A stretch of DNA of 64,000 bases from Mycolicibacterium fortuitum subsp. fortuitum. GTDB lineage: Bacteria; Actinomycetota; Actinomycetes; Mycobacteriales; Mycobacteriaceae. A model generated the notes under the pieces. It had not been told where the DNA came from. It searched no databases and saw only the letters and a program-made list of their open reading frames with translations. Positions 46,103-54,022 of this stretch are shown piece by piece (within the stretch, counting starts at the first letter, position 1; each line of letters begins with the position of its first letter). Position numbers and translations under genes: made by a program. The stretch is from positions 4,712,001-4,776,000 of the forward strand of contig NZ_AP025518.1 of the NCBI RefSeq assembly GCF_022179545.1, in the 5' to 3' direction.

Positions 46103-46894
46103 GTGGCTCGAACCACACCGCTGGCGCCGATGATCGGCCCCGACGCGATCGCACCGCAGGCACCGGTCCGTTCCCCGAAGACCGCCGAGCTGGTCGCGGG
46201 CACGTTGCGCCGCATGGTCGTCGACGGCCAGCTCAAAGAGGGCGACTTCCTACCCAACGAGGCCGAGCTCATGGAGCATTTCGGGGTCAGCAGGCCGACC
46301 CTGCGCGAGGCCGTGCGGGTATTGGAATCCGAGCGTCTGGTCGAGGTCCGGCGCGGTTCGCGCACCGGTGCCCGGGTCCGGGTTCCCGGCCCCGAGATCG
46401 TCGCCCGCCCCGCGGGGCTGCTGCTGGAGCTCTCCGGCGCCGACATCGCCGACCTCCTGGTGGGCCGCGCCGCGATCGAACCCATGGCCGCCCGCCTGCT
46501 CGCCGAGAAGGGCGACGAGGCCGCGTTCGCCGAACTGGAACGGATGCTCGACGAGCACATCCCGAAGGACCACCAGTCCGACCGGCTGGCCGAGACCACC
46601 GGCGACTTCCACCGACGGGTCGTCGAGTTGTCCGGCAATGCCACGCTCGGCATCATCGCCGGCATGCTGCACGAGATCACCGTGCGCCACCACGCTTTCC
46701 TGTTCAAGGAGCGCCGGCCGGTTTCCAAGACCGACTACGACAAGCTGATGCGGTCCTACCGCAAGCTGATCCAGATCGGCCGCTCCGGTGACGGTGACGC
46801 CGCCGAGGCACACTGGCGCAGGCACCTCGACACCGCGCGCGTCCTCATGCTGCAGGACATCGAAAGCGTCAAGGTCCGCGACGTCATGCGCTAA
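46103..46894 (+). CDS. GntR-family regulator, FadR/FCD subfamily
   Basis: A 263-residue regulator from GTG 46103. Winged HTH: LKEGDFLPNEAELMEHFGVS and RPTLREAVRVLESERLVEVR (residues about 40-85). The all-helical FCD ligand domain follows (IEPMAARLLAEKGDEAAFAE; DFHRRVVELSGN; HHAFLFKERR), with His residues that usually bind a metal and a carboxylate or acyl ligand. It is divergent from the thiolase operon and probably controls it in response to an acyl-CoA or fatty acid. Confidence 0.88.
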   Translation: MARTTPLAPMIGPDAIAPQAPVRSPKTAELVAGTLRRMVVDGQLKEGDFLPNEAELMEHFGVSRPTLREAVRVLESERLVEVRRGSRTGARVRVPGPEIVARPAGLLLELSGADIADLLVGRAAIEPMAARLLAEKGDEAAFAELERMLDEHIPKDHQSDRLAETTGDFHRRVVELSGNATLGIIAGMLHEITVRHHAFLFKERRPVSKTDYDKLMRSYRKLIQIGRSGDGDAAEAHWRRHLDTARVLMLQDIESVKVRDVMR

Positions 46895-46907
46895 ACCTGA
46901 TTTCCGC

Positions 46908-46984
46908 CGAGTCTGCGGACTACCCGCCGAGTCTGCCCCCAGAGCGCGTTTCGCGGCGATTTTGCGATCCGTGCGCAGTTTCGA
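46908..46984. repeat. Intergenic palindromic repeat, family A, copy 4
   Basis: Two left arms (CCGAGTCTGCGGAC and CCGAGTCTGCCCCCAGAGCG) precede a right arm ending GATCCGTGCGCAGTTTCGAG. As in copy 2 the left arm is duplicated. It occupies the convergent gap between the GntR gene and the 127-residue gene. Confidence 0.6.
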
Positions 46985-46993
46985 GAACCAAAG

Positions 46994-47377
46994 CTAGTCC
47001 GGCCACACCGCCAACCTTGCATCGGTTGCCCGCCAACCCTCAGCGGTCTTCCATCGCATCGGCAACAGGCGATAACGCCAGCTGCCGCCCGGCCCGTCCG
47101 GTCCCACGTGATCGACCGTGATCGAGATCAGGTCCCCCTCAAGCTGTTTGGCGTGGGTCTCCAGGTAGATGCCGGCCTCGTCGTCGAGCTCCGACATCAA
47201 CTCGCCGAACAGCAACCGCGGCCCGGGCGCCCGATGCAGCAGTACACATTGCGGTCGCTGCGGGCAATGCCCGGCTCGGACAGTGGCATGACACTGCGTG
47301 TCGACGCTGCCCAGGTCGCTCATCAACCGCCCGGACTCGTCGATCCAAACCGCGACCGGCTCAGGCGGTGACGTCAT
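46994..47377 (-). CDS. Hypothetical protein, 127 residues
   Basis: Starts at ATG 47377 inside the last codons of the DUF3556 gene (17-base overlap), so it is translated from the same transcript. No signal peptide or membrane helix. A Cys/His-rich part CHATVRAGHCPQRPQCVLLH could bind metal; the second half (YLETHAKQLEGDLISITVDH, SWRYRLLPMRWKTAEGWRA) looks like a small beta barrel. I do not recognise the family. The KstR-type box upstream of the operon suggests a link to sterol or lipid metabolism. Confidence 0.65.
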   Translation of the reverse strand: MTSPPEPVAVWIDESGRLMSDLGSVDTQCHATVRAGHCPQRPQCVLLHRAPGPRLLFGELMSELDDEAGIYLETHAKQLEGDLISITVDHVGPDGPGGSWRYRLLPMRWKTAEGWRATDARLAVWPD

Positions 47378-49094
47378 CTCGCTGGACATGGACCGGCAGC
47401 TCGTCGTCCCAGGGCTGGCGGGTGACCATGTCGGAAACATTGACGTAGCCCCGCTCGAACTCTCCTGTGGCCGCGTCAACCAGCCGGTACTGCTGGGTCT
47501 GACGCTGGATCGGCTGGGCGTCGAGCATGACGATGCGTACCTCCCCCGGCTCGAAGTGGCACCGCTTCTGCAGGGCCGCCACGAGTTGCTCGTTGCTCAT
47601 GTGCCCGTCCCCGAAGTTCCAGCCGATCGCCGTCGATACGATCCGCTCGCCGTCGGTCAACACGTAGTCGTCCTCGTTCTGACCGGCCATTGCCCGGTGC
47701 GCCAGGGTGAACAGGGCGCGGCCGTGAGAGTTGAAGCCGCGGAAGGCATATCCCATGTAGAGGTACATCTGGGCGACCTCCGGGCTGCCGTAGTACCGCT
47801 CCATCTGAGCGGCCGGCATGCTGGCGATCGCCACAATGCCCTTCTCGATCTTCTCGGCTGCCGACGGCTTGACGCACCACAGCGAGGTATCCCAGTTTCC
47901 GGCGTAGTACCGCATGCCGGGCAGGAAGGAGATCTTGCGCGGGAACAGGTTTCCCAGCACCACGGTGCCGGCGACGACGGCGAAGAGCACGATCGGCCAC
48001 GGGCTGGTGAGATCTCCCAGACCGATGCCGGAGTGCGCGACGAACAGCGCCAGTACCGAGAACATCATGAAGACGTTCCACTCCAGCGGCACGCCCATCG
48101 GGATCGAGCTCAGGATGCCGAAGTGGAACACCAGCATCACGAACGCCGCGATCGCCGTGGCCCGGCCACCGTGGGAGAAGAACAACACCAGCGGCACCAA
48201 ACCCTCGATGGCCGTGGAGAAGTGCGCCACGAAGCGTGATGGCCAACCGGGCCGTAGATCGTCGGGGAAGTTCTCGAAGAACCTCCGCTTGATCCAGCGC
48301 GGCCGGAACACCGGGTTGTTGCTCATCATCGTCGAGATGACGAACGGGAAATGTTTGGTGAGCTTCGAGGCCGCCGCACCGATCCAGATGGTCAGGCAGA
48401 TCAGCTTGGCGGCGATGACGATGTCGGCGCCGCTGAACAGGAAGCACACCGCCAGCGATCCGTACACCTCGCCACGGGCAGCCAGGAAGATCACCTTGTC
48501 CCGCAGGCCTGCCACGGCCAGCAGACCGACGATCGCGGCGGTCTGCCACACCGGCAGCACGCCGATCTCGCTGCCGAGCGCCGGGATGGGGCCGGTGCCC
48601 TGCGAGGCCAGTGCCACCACCAGCATCACCAACAGCGCCCCGTACAGCGCGACGTCGATGATGGTGCGGTCGTCCCCCTTGGTCAGCGGGACCCGGTCGG
48701 GCCACGGTGGCAGCCGAATCGTCCTGGGCCGCAACCAGTACAGGATCGACCCCATCGGCGGGAAGAACCGGTTGTTGAGCGGGCCGAAGCCGCAGCCGAG
48801 TCCGACGACCTCGAACAGCATCGTGTAGAACACGACCTTCTGGTAGACGATCGGCTCGTCGTACCAGGAGGCGACGTTCGTGAAACCGTCGACTCCGGTG
48901 GTCGTCAGCGCGATCAACCAGGCACCGAGAATGTAGGCCAGGATCTTGACGACGTAGAACAGGTGCAGCGCAACGGGAGTCCCGAAGCCCACCTCTGCCC
49001 AGTGCCGCGCCATCGGTCGGATCTTCTCCGCGCGTGTGCCCTTGCTCCACTGCTCGAAGTCGATCTGGGGCGATTCCTGTTTGAGAAAACCCAT
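47361..49094 (-). CDS. DUF3556 (HTTM-like) polytopic membrane protein
   Basis: A 577-residue membrane protein with about 10-12 helices and a soluble C-terminal domain (residues about 430-577). The N terminus MGFLKQESPQIDFEQWSKGT is followed by RHWAEVGFGTPVALHLFYVV. The middle (KLTKHFPFVISTMMSNNPVF, FFENFPDDLRPGWPSRF) resembles HTTM/vitamin-K-gamma-carboxylase-like proteins and matches the actinobacterial family DUF3556 as I recall it. Function unknown. A perfect KstR-type box lies 12 bases upstream, so it is probably induced with the cholesterol-catabolism regulon. Confidence 0.8.
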   Translation of the reverse strand: MGFLKQESPQIDFEQWSKGTRAEKIRPMARHWAEVGFGTPVALHLFYVVKILAYILGAWLIALTTTGVDGFTNVASWYDEPIVYQKVVFYTMLFEVVGLGCGFGPLNNRFFPPMGSILYWLRPRTIRLPPWPDRVPLTKGDDRTIIDVALYGALLVMLVVALASQGTGPIPALGSEIGVLPVWQTAAIVGLLAVAGLRDKVIFLAARGEVYGSLAVCFLFSGADIVIAAKLICLTIWIGAAASKLTKHFPFVISTMMSNNPVFRPRWIKRRFFENFPDDLRPGWPSRFVAHFSTAIEGLVPLVLFFSHGGRATAIAAFVMLVFHFGILSSIPMGVPLEWNVFMMFSVLALFVAHSGIGLGDLTSPWPIVLFAVVAGTVVLGNLFPRKISFLPGMRYYAGNWDTSLWCVKPSAAEKIEKGIVAIASMPAAQMERYYGSPEVAQMYLYMGYAFRGFNSHGRALFTLAHRAMAGQNEDDYVLTDGERIVSTAIGWNFGDGHMSNEQLVAALQKRCHFEPGEVRIVMLDAQPIQRQTQQYRLVDAATGEFERGYVNVSDMVTRQPWDDELPVHVQRDDVTA

Positions 49095-49105
49095 GCCCGT
49101 CAGAT

Positions 49106-49119
49106 TAGAACGTGTTCTA
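49106..49119. promoter_or_regulatory. KstR-type box TAGAACGTGTTCTA
   Basis: Perfect 14-base palindrome-like site matching the KstR consensus TnnAACnnGTTnnA at every fixed position. It is 12 bases before the DUF3556 start, a position where binding would block the promoter or the start. KstR is the TetR-type repressor of sterol catabolism, released by steroid CoA thioesters. Confidence 0.75.
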
Positions 49120-49157
49120 GTCCTGGGGTAGTCGTTCTGTCCAGTCGGCGGCAGGCG

Positions 49158-49682
49158 TCAGGATTTGACGGGCGGGCGGTAGAAGATCGCCAGCTGGCCG
49201 ATGCCACCGAGCAGACCGAGGCCGATAGCGATCGCCAGCCCGCACCAGCCGTACAGCAGGTGGTAGAAGTCGCAGTTGGCGAACAGCAGGTGATCGAGGC
49301 TGTAGCGGCCGGCACCGGTGCCTGCGATCGCGACCGCGGCCACCGCCAGGATCAGGTTGTACTCCCAACCTTCCTTGACGATGAAGAAGCCGTTGGCCCG
49401 ATGCACGGTCCAGGCTGCCACCAGCATCAGCGCCACGAATCCCGCGGCGGGCACCGGGGTCAGCAGGCCGAGAGCCAGACCGAGACCGGCGGCGATCTCG
49501 GTGCTGGCCGCGATCCGGGCGTGGAGCATGCCCGGCTTCATGCCGATGCTGTCGAACCATCCCGCGGTGCCGGGGATCCGCCCCCCACCGAAGAACTTGT
49601 TGTAGCCGTGGGCGGCCATGGTCAGACCGAGCACCACGCGCAGGAGCAGGATCGCAGTGTCAATAGCGGGGGAAGGAGCCAT
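49158..49682 (-). CDS. DoxX-family membrane protein
   Basis: A 174-residue, four-helix protein from ATG 49682: TAILLLRVVLGLTMAAHGYN with KFFGGGRIPGTAGWF, the usual DoxX start, then IAASTEIAAGLGLALGLLTP and HRANGFFIVKEGWEYNL. No ribosome-binding site is clear because a dyad lies directly upstream. The gene follows the SDR by 22 bases on the same strand; SDR, DoxX and the divergent TetR form one module. Probable role in membrane redox or small-molecule oxidation. Confidence 0.85.
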   Translation of the reverse strand: MAPSPAIDTAILLLRVVLGLTMAAHGYNKFFGGGRIPGTAGWFDSIGMKPGMLHARIAASTEIAAGLGLALGLLTPVPAAGFVALMLVAAWTVHRANGFFIVKEGWEYNLILAVAAVAIAGTGAGRYSLDHLLFANCDFYHLLYGWCGLAIAIGLGLLGGIGQLAIFYRPPVKS

Positions 49683-49683
49683 G

Positions 49684-49707
49684 TAACAGAATCTAGGACA
49701 TCTGTTA
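49684..49707. promoter_or_regulatory. Dyad TAACAGA...TCTGTTA before doxX
   Basis: Perfect 7-bp arms with a 10-base centre, placed between the SDR stop codon and the DoxX start. It might be an internal operator or a small processing hairpin. Differs in sequence from the TGGAC-type sites of the neighbouring TetR. Confidence 0.4.
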
Positions 49708-50469
49708 AGCCGCCGCCCAGCCCCCGTCGACACTGAGTACCACTCCGTGGATGTTGCCCGCATCGTCACCGGCCAGGAAGGCCACCGCCGCGGCGACCTC
49801 CTCCGGGGTGCTCATGCGCCGGGACGGGACGCGGGCCAGCACCGGCGCCAGCTCATCGGCGATATCGGCGACCCGTTCGGTGGCGATCGGCCCTGGCGCC
49901 ACGGCGTTCACCCGCACCCCGCGCGGACCGTATTCCACCGCCCACGATTTGGTCAGCGAGTGCGCCGCCGCCTTGGTCGACGAGTACAGCGCCGAGCGGT
50001 CCCCGCCGATCAGCCCGTTGATCGATCCGACGTTGACCACGGCTCCGCGGCCACGCTCGGCCATTGCCGGCACCACTGCGCCGGTCAGCAGGAACGGCGC
50101 GATGACATTGGCCTGATAGGACTCCAGCAGGGCCGCTTCGGAGACATCCTCGGTGGGTTGCGGCATCCCCCAGACGGCCGCATTGTTCACCAGGATGTCG
50201 AGCCGGCCACCGGCTGCTGCCGTGGCTTCCCGCGCCAGGCGGCGGACTTCGTCGCCTCCGGCCGCGAGGTCGGCGGCGACGAACTCGGCGCGCCCTCCGG
50301 CAGCGCGGATCTCGGCGACGACGGCGTCCCCGCGCTCCTTGTTGCGTCCGCTCACGACAACGAGGGCGCCTTGGTCGGCGAGAGCCTTGGCGATGGCGAC
50401 GCCGAGGCCCCCGGTGGACCCTGTGACAAGTGCTGTGCGCCCCTGCAGGCGCGTACTGTTTGGACTCAT
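49705..50469 (-). CDS. Short-chain dehydrogenase/reductase
   Basis: A 254-residue classical SDR from ATG 50469. TGSTGGLGVAIAKALA is the cofactor motif, SGRNKERGD suggests NADP preference (Arg after the second strand), NNAAVWG the NAG motif, NVGSINGLIGG the catalytic Ser, and YSSTKAAAHSL the Tyr/Lys pair. C terminus GNIHGVVLSVDGGWAAA is standard. The ATG sits inside a 16-bp palindrome that is the probable TetR operator. Likely a ketone/alcohol oxidoreductase for a xenobiotic or lipid. Confidence 0.88.
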   Translation of the reverse strand: MSPNSTRLQGRTALVTGSTGGLGVAIAKALADQGALVVVSGRNKERGDAVVAEIRAAGGRAEFVAADLAAGGDEVRRLAREATAAAGGRLDILVNNAAVWGMPQPTEDVSEAALLESYQANVIAPFLLTGAVVPAMAERGRGAVVNVGSINGLIGGDRSALYSSTKAAAHSLTKSWAVEYGPRGVRVNAVAPGPIATERVADIADELAPVLARVPSRRMSTPEEVAAAVAFLAGDDAGNIHGVVLSVDGGWAAA

Positions 50470-50476
50470 GAGTCCA
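50461..50476. promoter_or_regulatory. TetR operator 1: TGGACTCATGAGTCCA
   Basis: Perfect 16-base palindrome that contains the SDR start codon. Paired with a second copy 34 bases away. Confidence 0.75.
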
Positions 50477-50487
50477 GGTATAGGCAG

Positions 50488-51096
50488 ATGAAAATGGACC
50501 TGCAAGTCCAAAAACTGACCGCCAAAGGCGAGGCCACCCGGCGCCGCATCATCGAGGGTGCCGCCGCGGTGATCCGCAGCAACGGCGTGGCCGCGACCAC
50601 CCTCGACGACATCCGCGCCCACACTCAGACCTCGAAGAGCCAGCTGTTCCACTACTTCCCCGACGGCAAGGACCAGCTGCTGCTCGCGGTCGCCGAGCGC
50701 GAGGCCCAGATGGTGCTGGAGGATCAGCAGCCCTACCTCGGCGAGTTGACCTCATGGGCGGCCTGGCAGCGCTGGCGCGACGCCGTCGTCGACCGTTACC
50801 GTAGGCAGGGTCAGAGCTGTCCGCTGAGCCTGCTGATGTCAGAGATCGGCCGCACGACTCCCGGGGCCCAAGCGGTCACCAAAGCCCTACTGCGGCAATG
50901 GCACGACGAGATCACTGCGGGTATCCAGCACATGCAGGGCCAGGGCAAGATCGCCGACGATCTCGATGCCGATCGGATGGGAGCGGCGCTGCTGGCCGGG
51001 ATCCAGGGCGGTGTCAGCGTGATGCTGGCTTCCGGTGATCTCAGTTACCTGGAGTCCGCACTGGACGTAGGGATCGCGATGCTGCGCCGCGGCTAA
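50488..51096 (+). CDS. TetR-family repressor
   Basis: A 202-residue regulator starting MKMDLQVQKLTAKGEATRRR (ATG 50494 also possible). Helix-turn-helix: TLDDIRAHTQTSKSQLFHYF (about residues 36-56). The ligand domain has CPLSLLMSEIGRTTPGAQ, the TetR_C_16/YcdC-like arrangement with a Cys-Pro pair found in RutR/NemR-type sensors; the Cys could sense an electrophile. Divergent from the SDR/DoxX genes. Few bases separate possible promoter and start, so a leaderless transcript is possible. Overlaps the convergent WS/DGAT gene by 4. Confidence 0.87.
   Translation: MKMDLQVQKLTAKGEATRRRIIEGAAAVIRSNGVAATTLDDIRAHTQTSKSQLFHYFPDGKDQLLLAVAEREAQMVLEDQQPYLGELTSWAAWQRWRDAVVDRYRRQGQSCPLSLLMSEIGRTTPGAQAVTKALLRQWHDEITAGIQHMQGQGKIADDLDADRMGAALLAGIQGGVSVMLASGDLSYLESALDVGIAMLRRG
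50495..50510. promoter_or_regulatory. TetR operator 2: TGGACCTGCAAGTCCA
   Basis: Same TGGAC-n6-GTCCA arms as operator 1, 34 bases centre to centre, and overlapping the first codons of the tetR gene (whose start lies at 50488 or 50494). A TetR dimer on each site would shut both genes. Confidence 0.75.
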
Positions 51097-52349
51097 GCGC
51101 CGAGCGCCGCTTCCAGCCGAGCTAGGTAGGTGTCGATGTCCCCCACTGCCGACTCCGCGGCATGCACGCTGACCGCTACAGCCTCGCCGATGCCGTGTAC
51201 GCCGTGGGTCAGGCCCATCATCAACGACAACGATGGGTAGCCGGCCGTCACCACCACCTGGGCGCGACCGAACCGCAGATCAGCTGCGCCGCGGTTGACG
51301 CTGGACACCACCGTGTTGCCCGTGACCATCGGCGCGCGCACCGTGGGGTCGAATTGCGCTACACCCCACCGCAACAACGGCGCAGGGGTCGCTGCGAACG
51401 CCCGGCCGGCGGCGGTCATCGCCGGATGCGCAGCGCGTTTCCGGCGCTCGGCGAAGTCCGCCGCGATGCACTCGGCGCGTTCTCCCCCCGTGAGTTCGGG
51501 ATACAACCCGATGCCCACATTGCCGAAGTGATTGTGCGCGCGCCGCGGTCCCGCCTTGGCCATCGGCACCTCGGCCCCGAGCGCGGCCGTGTCGTCACCG
51601 AAGTCATGAAGGTGCTCGGCCAGTGCCGAGGAGATCGCCACCAGCGCCCCGACGGTCACGGTTGGACCGGGTATCTGGTCGCGACGGCGCACGATGGTGC
51701 GGACCCACCGCCGACCCGCGGGCGCGGCATTGCTGTGTAGCACCGGTCGCGACGGCGCCGGCGGGGGCACCGCCCCGGCTTCGGTGTCGTGAACCAACTC
51801 TCGCTGGGTTCGCGCGGCCTGCACGGCACGCCAGGGCAGGCGGCCGGTCTCGAACCGCGGCGAGGGCACCGGCAGGATCTCGCCGGGGCGACCGAACAAC
51901 CACGCAGCCAGAGCCGAGGCACGGGTGCCGTCGGCCAGAGCGTGGGAGATCTGCAAGACCGCGACAGCCCCGAAACCGCCGGCAGCACCGGGAACCCTTC
52001 GCACACAACCGAACACGTGCAAGCGCCACGCGGCAACCGTCACGTCGAGCTGGTGCTCACCCAGTTGCGCGACCTCATCCAGGCATTCGTTCCAACCCAG
52101 CTCTTCGTCGTATCTGGTGAACTGATCGTCGCCCACCTGACGCGGCACCCAGGCCGGATATGTCAGCCGGCAATCGTCGCGAACCACCACAGCCAGGTCC
52201 GGGCAGCGTTGCGCACGCGCCCGCACTGAGGCGATGGCGGCGCCCAGATCGTCTGGCACACCGTCGAAGCCGTACAGCAGAAACTGATCGTTGGGCAGTT
52301 TGGCCGACATCCACCAGTTCTGGGCGTCGATTGCGGCCAGTCGGCGCAC
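51093..52349 (-). CDS. WS/DGAT-like acyltransferase homologue
   Basis: A 418-residue member of the wax ester synthase/diacylglycerol acyltransferase fold (condensation-domain type). It opens MRRLAAIDAQNWWMSAKLPN, as in the family ('L..xDa.f'). The active-site motif HHxxxDG is changed to SHALADG: the second His and Asp-Gly remain, the first His is Ser. The C-terminal half has NHFGNVGIGLYPEL and VVSSVNRGAADLRFG, matching DUF1298. It may be a weak acyltransferase or act on other acceptors. It is 3 bases after the hydrolase gene, suggesting one operon. Confidence 0.8.
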   Translation of the reverse strand: MRRLAAIDAQNWWMSAKLPNDQFLLYGFDGVPDDLGAAIASVRARAQRCPDLAVVVRDDCRLTYPAWVPRQVGDDQFTRYDEELGWNECLDEVAQLGEHQLDVTVAAWRLHVFGCVRRVPGAAGGFGAVAVLQISHALADGTRASALAAWLFGRPGEILPVPSPRFETGRLPWRAVQAARTQRELVHDTEAGAVPPPAPSRPVLHSNAAPAGRRWVRTIVRRRDQIPGPTVTVGALVAISSALAEHLHDFGDDTAALGAEVPMAKAGPRRAHNHFGNVGIGLYPELTGGERAECIAADFAERRKRAAHPAMTAAGRAFAATPAPLLRWGVAQFDPTVRAPMVTGNTVVSSVNRGAADLRFGRAQVVVTAGYPSLSLMMGLTHGVHGIGEAVAVSVHAAESAVGDIDTYLARLEAALGA

Positions 52350-52352
52350 CGG

Positions 52353-53264
52353 TCAGTTCCCCGCAGGGCTGCCGATGAAGTCCACGATGTGCTGTGCGAC
52401 CACCTCGGGCTGGTCGAGCTGCAGGAAGTGGCCGGCCGCCTCGACGATGTTCACCGCGCTACCGGCGGGCAGGATCTCCTGAACCCAGCGGGCATAATCC
52501 GGCGCGGCGCAACCATCATCGGTGCCGTGCAGGTACAGCGACGGCAGCACGGGCGGCAGCAGCCAATGGTCGTGCAGTTCGGCATATTGCGCCGGCGGCT
52601 TGCTCATGCGGACGGTGGCCCTGTAGTAGCCCAGCGCCGCGCGCCACCGGTCCGGTGCACCGATCGCGGCGTCGACGTGGCGGAGGTCCTGCGTCGCGTC
52701 GTATCCCGGTGACCATGCCTTCCACAGCCGTGGCACCACCCAGGACGCGGAACGCTCAGGCAGCCAAGGCAATTGGAAGTACATCATGTACCAGCTCCGG
52801 AGCGCCTGGCGCGGCAGCTGAGCCAACAGTTTCCCCGCATCGGGCACCCGGCCGAGCGGCTGGAAGGAGGCCAGCGGCGGCACCGACATGATCACCGCTT
52901 TGCTGAACGGGTTGTCCGGCAGCGCAGCCACACCCGAGGCGGCCATGGCACCCCAGTCGTGGCCGATGATCACATCGCGTCCGGTCGGGCCGACGGCCTC
53001 CAGCAGACGTAGCGCGTCGTCCATCAGCGCGCCGACGTGATAACTCCCGTCGGTGGGGATCGACGAGGGCACGTAGCCGCGCATGAACGGCGCCACCACT
53101 TTCCATCCGGCCTCCGCCAGCACCGGGGCGACCTTGCGCCAGCCGTTGGCGGTGTCAGGAAATCCGTGTAGGCACAACGCTACCGGGCCATCTTCTGGTC
53201 CCCACACCAGCGCCCGAAGTTGCACTGCGGGGGTTGCGACATCGATCCAGCGCGGCTCGCTCAC
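52353..53264 (-). CDS. Alpha/beta hydrolase, epoxide-hydrolase-like
   Basis: A 303-residue protein with oxyanion motif LHGFPDTANGW, nucleophile elbow GHDWGAMAA (Asp nucleophile as in epoxide hydrolases and haloalkane dehalogenases), acid in LHGTDDGCAAP and catalytic His in EAAGHFLQLDQPE. A cap domain lies between. The Asp nucleophile points to epoxide or halide hydrolysis rather than esterase action. Overlaps the membrane-protein gene upstream by 4 nt, so it belongs to a four-gene unit from 54699 to 51093. Confidence 0.87.
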   Translation of the reverse strand: MSEPRWIDVATPAVQLRALVWGPEDGPVALCLHGFPDTANGWRKVAPVLAEAGWKVVAPFMRGYVPSSIPTDGSYHVGALMDDALRLLEAVGPTGRDVIIGHDWGAMAASGVAALPDNPFSKAVIMSVPPLASFQPLGRVPDAGKLLAQLPRQALRSWYMMYFQLPWLPERSASWVVPRLWKAWSPGYDATQDLRHVDAAIGAPDRWRAALGYYRATVRMSKPPAQYAELHDHWLLPPVLPSLYLHGTDDGCAAPDYARWVQEILPAGSAVNIVEAAGHFLQLDQPEVVAQHIVDFIGSPAGN

Positions 53265-54022
53265 AGCGGCACCGGCTCGTACTCGGACAGCAGCCAGCGG
53301 TCACCGTCTTTGACCATCGTCACCCGTGCCACCGACGGGGTCTTCTCGGGCATGTGATCTCCCACCTGGACGCTCTGATTGACGAACAGCACCAACTCGG
53401 CGCGGTCAGGCTCTGCCTTCACCGTGCCGACCTCCAGCACATCGGCGACCGCCGCGATGCGCTGAGCCTGCGCAGCCGGGATCACCTCGTTGATCATCGC
53501 GGTGTAGGTGCCGAGGAACTTCCCGGTCATCCGGTCACGGGCCGCGGTCAGCTGCTGTTCGACGGTGTCGGTCTCGTACGACAGCATCTCGGCGGTGATC
53601 TCTTTGGCTGCCTCAACCGATTCGACTCGGGCAGTGTCGCTTTCGGCCTGCGTCACCGTCAGCCACCTCAGCACCCCGGACGCTACGGCCAGCACCAGGG
53701 CGATGACTGCCAGCACCACAGCCGCGCTGCCCCACGAGCGGGCTCGGGGCGGCGCTGTCGCAGGCTCGGTTGTGGCGGGCTCACCCGTCTCGTCGGGCTC
53801 GTCGGGCTCGTCGGGCTCGTCGACAGCATTTGCGTCGTCAGACTCCTCGACGACCGCGGTCTCAGGTGCCGGGTGCTCTATCGTCTCTGCCCCAGGGCTG
53901 GCCGGCTCGGAGCCCGGCTCCGCAAGACCCGCCTGGTCAGCGGCTACCGGCTCGGCGCTCGCCGCAGCGTCGGCCGCCGCCTTACGACGCCCGGCCGGCG
54001 GCATCGTGTGCCGGCCGCTCAC
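53261..54022 (-). CDS. Mce-associated membrane protein (oMam-like)
   Basis: A 253-residue protein: a disordered, very acidic cytoplasmic N terminus with Asp-Glu-Pro repeats (about 1-95), a single membrane helix (GSAAVVLAVIALVLAVASGV), and an extracytoplasmic domain of about 140 residues (SYETDTVEQQLTAARDRMTG, GKFLGTYTAMINEVIPAAQA, DGDRWLLSEYEPV). This is the layout of Mce-associated (Mas/Mam) proteins. It sits beside a second such gene, like the orphan pair Rv1362c/Rv1363c. Probably stabilises an Mce lipid importer encoded elsewhere. Alternative start at 54004. Confidence 0.8.
   Translation of the reverse strand: MSGRHTMPPAGRRKAAADAAASAEPVAADQAGLAEPGSEPASPGAETIEHPAPETAVVEESDDANAVDEPDEPDEPDETGEPATTEPATAPPRARSWGSAAVVLAVIALVLAVASGVLRWLTVTQAESDTARVESVEAAKEITAEMLSYETDTVEQQLTAARDRMTGKFLGTYTAMINEVIPAAQAQRIAAVADVLEVGTVKAEPDRAELVLFVNQSVQVGDHMPEKTPSVARVTMVKDGDRWLLSEYEPVPL
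53789..53822 (-). repeat. 9-bp minisatellite coding Asp-Glu-Pro
   Basis: About four tandem copies of a 9-base unit (CTCGTCGGG on the plus strand) give DEPDEPDEPDE in the acidic N terminus of the Mce-associated protein. Near-perfect copies imply recent slippage and possible strain variation. Confidence 0.75.
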
